Below are positions 30,243 to 33,396 of a stretch of 33,396 nucleotides of DNA, piece by piece. The stretch spans positions 1 through 33,396 of the forward strand of contig CAJTMQ010000010.1 in the NCBI GenBank assembly GCA_910577215.1. The letters are read 5' to 3'. The DNA comes from an uncultured Eubacterium sp. Its GTDB lineage: Bacteria > Bacillota > Clostridia > Oscillospirales > Acutalibacteraceae. Within the stretch, counting starts at the first letter, position 1. Each line of letters opens with the position of its first letter. The translations under genes were made by a program, and so were the position numbers. The notes below the pieces were generated by a model. It did not search any database and had not been told where the DNA came from. It saw only the letters and a list, made by a program, of their open reading frames with translations.

Positions 30243-31265
30243 TTGAATAATTATTATCAGCAGCCTGATTTTAATCAGAATAATTTTAATGAAGCAGCTA
30301 TGCGGAATATGTATTTCATCAATAAAGCAAAGCTTGAAAGAAAACAAATAAGAACTTTGGGGAATATACTTGGGATTGTTATTACGGCTTTTGTTGCCGT
30401 TCAGTTTATTTCGTCCTTTGTTCTGCAGGGCTTTGGCTTATATGATTTATATTATTCCTCCTCGCTTTTTCAGACCTGTTACAATATTATTGCAATAGAT
30501 TTTTTCGGCATTGTTCTTCCGTTTGGTGTAATGGCTCTTTTAAATAAAAAGCGTTATGAATCAGAGCTTATTCCAACTGCAAAGCTTCCGTTTGGCAGAC
30601 TTTGCTTATGGGTTGGTTTTGGTATGCTTTGCTGTATATGTGCGGATTATATTGTCGGAATTATGACGGTTATATTTTCAGCGGCAGGTCACGAACTTAT
30701 TCAGCCGGAAATGCCTGAAACAAATTCCCTTTTAACCTGTATAGCAGGTGTTATAGGTACTGCAGTTGTTCCGGCGGTCTGTGAAGAATTTGCTATGCGC
30801 TGCTGCGGTCTTGGCATGCTCAGGAAATACGGAAAAGCTTTTGGTGTGATTTGTATTTCAATGCTGTTCGGACTTATGCACGGCAATGTTATTCAGTTTG
30901 TTTTTGCAACGCTTGTGGGAATTATTTTAGGATTTGTAACCGTCAAAACAAACAGTGTTATTCCTGCTGTTCTGATTCATATGTTCAATAATGGTATGAG
31001 CGTTTGTTCGGATGTTGTAACTTATTTTATAGGTGAAAAGGCCGGCGAAACCTCAACATATATCTGCTTCCTTTTCTGGTTTGCAGTTGGTGCAGTATGT
31101 ACAATTGCTCTGGCGGTTAAGGGGTATTTCAAAAAATCTGTCAATACACAAAATGAGCCATACAGTAATTCACTCGGAATAAAAATATCATCATTTTTCT
31201 TTGTTCCGGGAATGATTGTTCCGTTCCTTTTCTTTGTGATTATGACGATAACTTCTATAGAATGA
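30243..31265 (+). CDS. CPBP-family intramembrane metalloprotease (CAAX protease-like)
   Basis: A 340-residue membrane protein with about eight spans and an N-terminal Asn/Gln/Tyr-rich stretch. The ABI/CPBP motifs are intact: EEFAMR at 181-186, FGLMHGN around His213 and HMFNN with His246 and Asn250. Families include bacteriocin self-immunity and membrane protein processing; no bacteriocin gene is nearby. The start is taken as TTG 30243 following GAGGGAAAG; the next in-frame ATG is at 30300. It overlaps tadA by 4 bp (ATGA). Confidence 0.82.
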   Translation: MNNYYQQPDFNQNNFNEAAMRNMYFINKAKLERKQIRTLGNILGIVITAFVAVQFISSFVLQGFGLYDLYYSSSLFQTCYNIIAIDFFGIVLPFGVMALLNKKRYESELIPTAKLPFGRLCLWVGFGMLCCICADYIVGIMTVIFSAAGHELIQPEMPETNSLLTCIAGVIGTAVVPAVCEEFAMRCCGLGMLRKYGKAFGVICISMLFGLMHGNVIQFVFATLVGIILGFVTVKTNSVIPAVLIHMFNNGMSVCSDVVTYFIGEKAGETSTYICFLFWFAVGAVCTIALAVKGYFKKSVNTQNEPYSNSLGIKISSFFFVPGMIVPFLFFVIMTITSIE

Positions 31266-31708
31266 GTGAATTTATGAAAAGGGCAATTGCCCTTGCAAAA
31301 ATCAGTGCGGCAGAGGGCGAGGTTCCTGTTGGTGCAGTTGTTGTTAAGGATAATGTTATAGTTGGTGAGGGCAGAAACAGGCGTGAGCTTGGAAAAAATG
31401 CTCTTTATCATGCCGAAACAGAGGCTATAGATAATGCGTGCAAGACACTTGGAGGCTGGAGGCTCTGGCAATGTGAAATGTATGTAACTTTAGAGCCGTG
31501 CCCGATGTGTGCAGGTGCAATAATCAATTCAAGAATAAAAAAAGTCACCTTCGGTGCCTATGATAAAAAGGCAGGCTCATTTGGTTCAGTGGTGAATTTT
31601 AATGATTTGCCGTATAATCACAAGCCTGAAATAGAGGGCGGAGCTGACGAAGCAGAATGTGCGGCACTTTTAACGGATTTTTTCAAAAGGTTAAGGGCAA
31701 ATAAATAA
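31262..31708 (+). CDS. tadA: tRNA-specific adenosine deaminase
   Basis: The 148-residue zinc deaminase converts A34 to inosine in tRNA-Arg(ACG). It shows PVGAVVVKDN, HAE at 50-52 (zinc His and catalytic Glu) and PCPMCAGAI with Cys80 and Cys83. GAYDKKAGSFGSV is the usual C-terminal motif. Its ATG overlaps the protease stop codon. Last gene of the operon. Confidence 0.95.
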   Translation: MSEFMKRAIALAKISAAEGEVPVGAVVVKDNVIVGEGRNRRELGKNALYHAETEAIDNACKTLGGWRLWQCEMYVTLEPCPMCAGAIINSRIKKVTFGAYDKKAGSFGSVVNFNDLPYNHKPEIEGGADEAECAALLTDFFKRLRANK

Positions 31709-31712
31709 TTTT

Positions 31713-31743
31713 ACGGCAGGATATTTAATCCTGCCGTGTTTTG
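31713..31743 (+). terminator. Intrinsic terminator after tadA
   Basis: Perfect 10-bp stem (31713-31722 with 31728-31737), 5-nt loop and GTTTTG. Confidence 0.9.
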
Positions 31744-31842
31744 TATATTTGTATTTTCTTAATATTTGCGTGTTTTTTGCACATATCTTTTTTGTTTTAT
31801 CTGTGATATTATATATATGTAAAATAAAACAGGGGTGATTTT

Positions 31843-33396
31843 ATGGAGAAAATCATAATAAATTATACTGCAGAAGATAAGGCATTTACTGCCGAAGGTA
31901 TGAAGTCTGCACATTTTAATATTGAGGTTGAGAAAAGTGACGGCAGAACAACGATGATTCTGAATGCTGAAAAGCCCGTAAGAATTCAGAAGTTTCAGAT
32001 TGTCCTGCCATATAAATATGAAAGCAATCAGCGTGTATTTGTAAACGGTTATCAGTCATGGACGGACAGCAGGGAATATTTTCTTGATGAAGAGATGACA
32101 GAGCTTAGCAAATTTACGGAATTTTATGTTAAAACTCCGTTTGTTAAGAAAATAGGCATCGGTAAATCAGGCGATTATTTCATTTGTGATTATCCTCGAC
32201 GTAAGGGTTTATTTTACGGGTTTTCATATGGTTATGTAAGAACAGGCAGCAGAGTTGATATTTTTGGTTCATTAAGTGAACGCAGCGGCTTTACAATTGT
32301 TCGCTTTGATGTTCGTACTGCACAGGTTATCATTGAAAAGGATTTGGCAGGTGTTGAATTCAGCGGCAGAACAGTTGTTGCAGATTATGCTTTAATCAGC
32401 GGGGAATATGATGAAGCATTTGATAAATACTTTGAAATGATGGATATCAAATGCCTGCAGAAGGAACAGAAATGCGGATACACAACCTGGTATAATTATT
32501 ACGGAGGCATAACGCAGGATATTGTTATCCGTGATTTGGAATCACTTTCAAAGCTGGATGAAAAGGTTGATATTTTTCAGATAGATGACGGCTATCAGAA
32601 GGCAATAGGTGATTGGATTGAAACAAAGCAGGATAAATTTCCCGGCGGTATGAAAAAGCTTGCCGATGAAATACATAAAAGGGATATGCTTGCGGGGCTT
32701 TGGCTTGCACCGCTTGCCGCAACAAAAAATTCATCAATCTATAAAAAGCATAAGGATTGGCTTGTGCGCGATGAAAAAGGCAGGCTCTATGTTGCCGGAC
32801 CAAACTGGGGACCGTTTTATGCGATTGACATTTATAATAAGGAAGCTGCTGAATATATAAGACATTTCTTTAATGTTATTCTTAATGAATGGGGATTTGA
32901 TATGGTTAAGCTTGATTTCCTTTATGCTGCCTGTGTTGTACCTATTCATAATAAAACCCGCGGTCAGATTATGTGCGATGCTATGGATTTCATCAGAGAA
33001 TGTGTGGGAGATAAAATGATCTTAGGCTGCGGTGTGCCGCTTATGCCTGCGTTCGGAAAAGTTGATTTTTGCAGAATCGGTGCAGATGTGGATCTCAGCT
33101 GGGAAAGAAAGAAAAACAGAATCAGAGAGGATGTAAGCACGCCGAATACTGTTAACTGTACAATTTTTCGTCGCCATTTGGACGGCAGAGCATTCCTCAA
33201 TGATCCTGATGTTTTCCTTCTTCGTGACAACAACATAAATATACCTTTTGAAAAAAGAAAGTTGCTTGCAAAAATTAACGGACTTTTCGGAAAACTGCTG
33301 TTTGTTTCGGATAATGTTGATGATTACAGTAAAGAGCAGATGACCGTGTTTTTAAATACAATAAAGAAAAAAGACGTTAAAATTATAAAAGCGGAA
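31843..33396 (+). CDS. GH36 alpha-galactosidase-like enzyme (partial, 3' end missing)
   Basis: An open frame of 518 codons runs off the window edge with no stop. The N-terminal ~215 residues are a beta-sandwich-like region with VFVNGYQSWTDSREYF (about 66-81). A TIM barrel follows: GYTTWYNYYGG, IFQIDDGYQKAIGDW (Asp248-Asp249), FPGGMKKLADEIHKRDMLAGLWLAP, then MVKLDFLYAA where Asp358 is the candidate nucleophile and CRIGADVDLSW where Asp415 or Asp417 is the candidate acid/base. This layout fits GH36, which releases terminal alpha-galactose (for example from raffinose-type sugars). No signal peptide, so cytoplasmic. RBS AGGGGTGAT. The promoter before it is AT-rich and not clear. Confidence 0.82.
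   Translation, partial: MEKIIINYTAEDKAFTAEGMKSAHFNIEVEKSDGRTTMILNAEKPVRIQKFQIVLPYKYESNQRVFVNGYQSWTDSREYFLDEEMTELSKFTEFYVKTPFVKKIGIGKSGDYFICDYPRRKGLFYGFSYGYVRTGSRVDIFGSLSERSGFTIVRFDVRTAQVIIEKDLAGVEFSGRTVVADYALISGEYDEAFDKYFEMMDIKCLQKEQKCGYTTWYNYYGGITQDIVIRDLESLSKLDEKVDIFQIDDGYQKAIGDWIETKQDKFPGGMKKLADEIHKRDMLAGLWLAPLAATKNSSIYKKHKDWLVRDEKGRLYVAGPNWGPFYAIDIYNKEAAEYIRHFFNVILNEWGFDMVKLDFLYAACVVPIHNKTRGQIMCDAMDFIRECVGDKMILGCGVPLMPAFGKVDFCRIGADVDLSWERKKNRIREDVSTPNTVNCTIFRRHLDGRAFLNDPDVFLLRDNNINIPFEKRKLLAKINGLFGKLLFVSDNVDDYSKEQMTVFLNTIKKKDVKIIKAE

Noticed and set aside
1..33396. CRISPR array, tRNA genes, insertion sequences or a toxin-antitoxin operon
   Set aside because: I looked for spaced repeats, cloverleaf-like segments, transposase motifs and known toxin domains and saw none. 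This was reading by eye, so short or diverged cases could be missed.

Overview
The window looks like chromosomal DNA of a low-GC anaerobic Firmicute (class Clostridia), probably a Ruminococcaceae/Oscillospiraceae-like gut bacterium. Reasons: the rpmG-secE-nusG-rplK-rplA-rplJ-rplL order, strong AAGGAGG-type ribosome binding sites, near-consensus TTGACA/TATAAT promoters, an mreBCD-PBP2 block, and plant-sugar genes (GH43, GH36, uronate pathway). No rRNA, tRNA, CRISPR array, transposase or prophage structural gene was found. Taxon assignment is inference.

Layout. 1-2.1 kb: a GH43-type glycosidase (-) diverges from a nucleotidyltransferase-fold protein (+). 2.1-2.7 kb: two small XRE regulators, divergently transcribed across two identical-half-site palindromes. 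2.7-5.4 kb: two flavoprotein oxidoreductases (-). 5.5-9.4 kb: transcription/translation block rpmG-secE-nusG-rplK-rplA, then a separate promoter and an L10 leader with attenuator before rplJ-rplL. 9.4-10.7 kb: two orphan small membrane proteins and a LOG-family hydrolase (-). 10.8-14.7 kb: uronate catabolism uxaC-kdgK-eda followed by a PspC protein; an 85-nt imperfect palindrome sits between kdgK and eda. 14.6-15.1 kb: gene-poor, but it holds a consensus promoter, strong RBS and 22-codon ORF on the minus strand. 15.1-17.1 kb: a split ThrE-type exporter and a DUF2461 protein. 17.2-21.4 kb (-): mgsA-hisS-aspS-yfbR. 21.5-26 kb (-): mreB-mreC-mreD-PBP2. 26-28.1 kb (-): prfB and a PdaA-like deacetylase lipoprotein whose RBS is buried in a hairpin. 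28.3-31.7 kb (+): RING-like/DUF2628 membrane protein, galU, CPBP protease and tadA. 31.8 kb to the end: a GH36 alpha-galactosidase-type enzyme cut by the window edge.

How it fits together. Most genes are housekeeping: protein synthesis and secretion, cell elongation, UDP-glucose supply and tRNA charging/editing. The carbohydrate genes suggest use of pectin or xylan side chains: UxaC isomerises glucuronate/galacturonate, KdgK phosphorylates 2-keto-3-deoxygluconate and Eda cleaves KDPG to pyruvate and glyceraldehyde-3-phosphate; the reductase and dehydratase steps between are not in the window.

Most worth a second look: the 22-residue peptide gene at 14749-14817; an MgsA homologue in which both catalytic aspartates known from E. 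coli appear replaced; the two-regulator, two-operator switch at 2.4 kb; the SD-sequestering hairpin before the deacetylase; the palindromic element before eda; and a structured ~55-nt element repeated just after two genes, ahead of their terminators. No large novel defence or biosynthetic system was seen.
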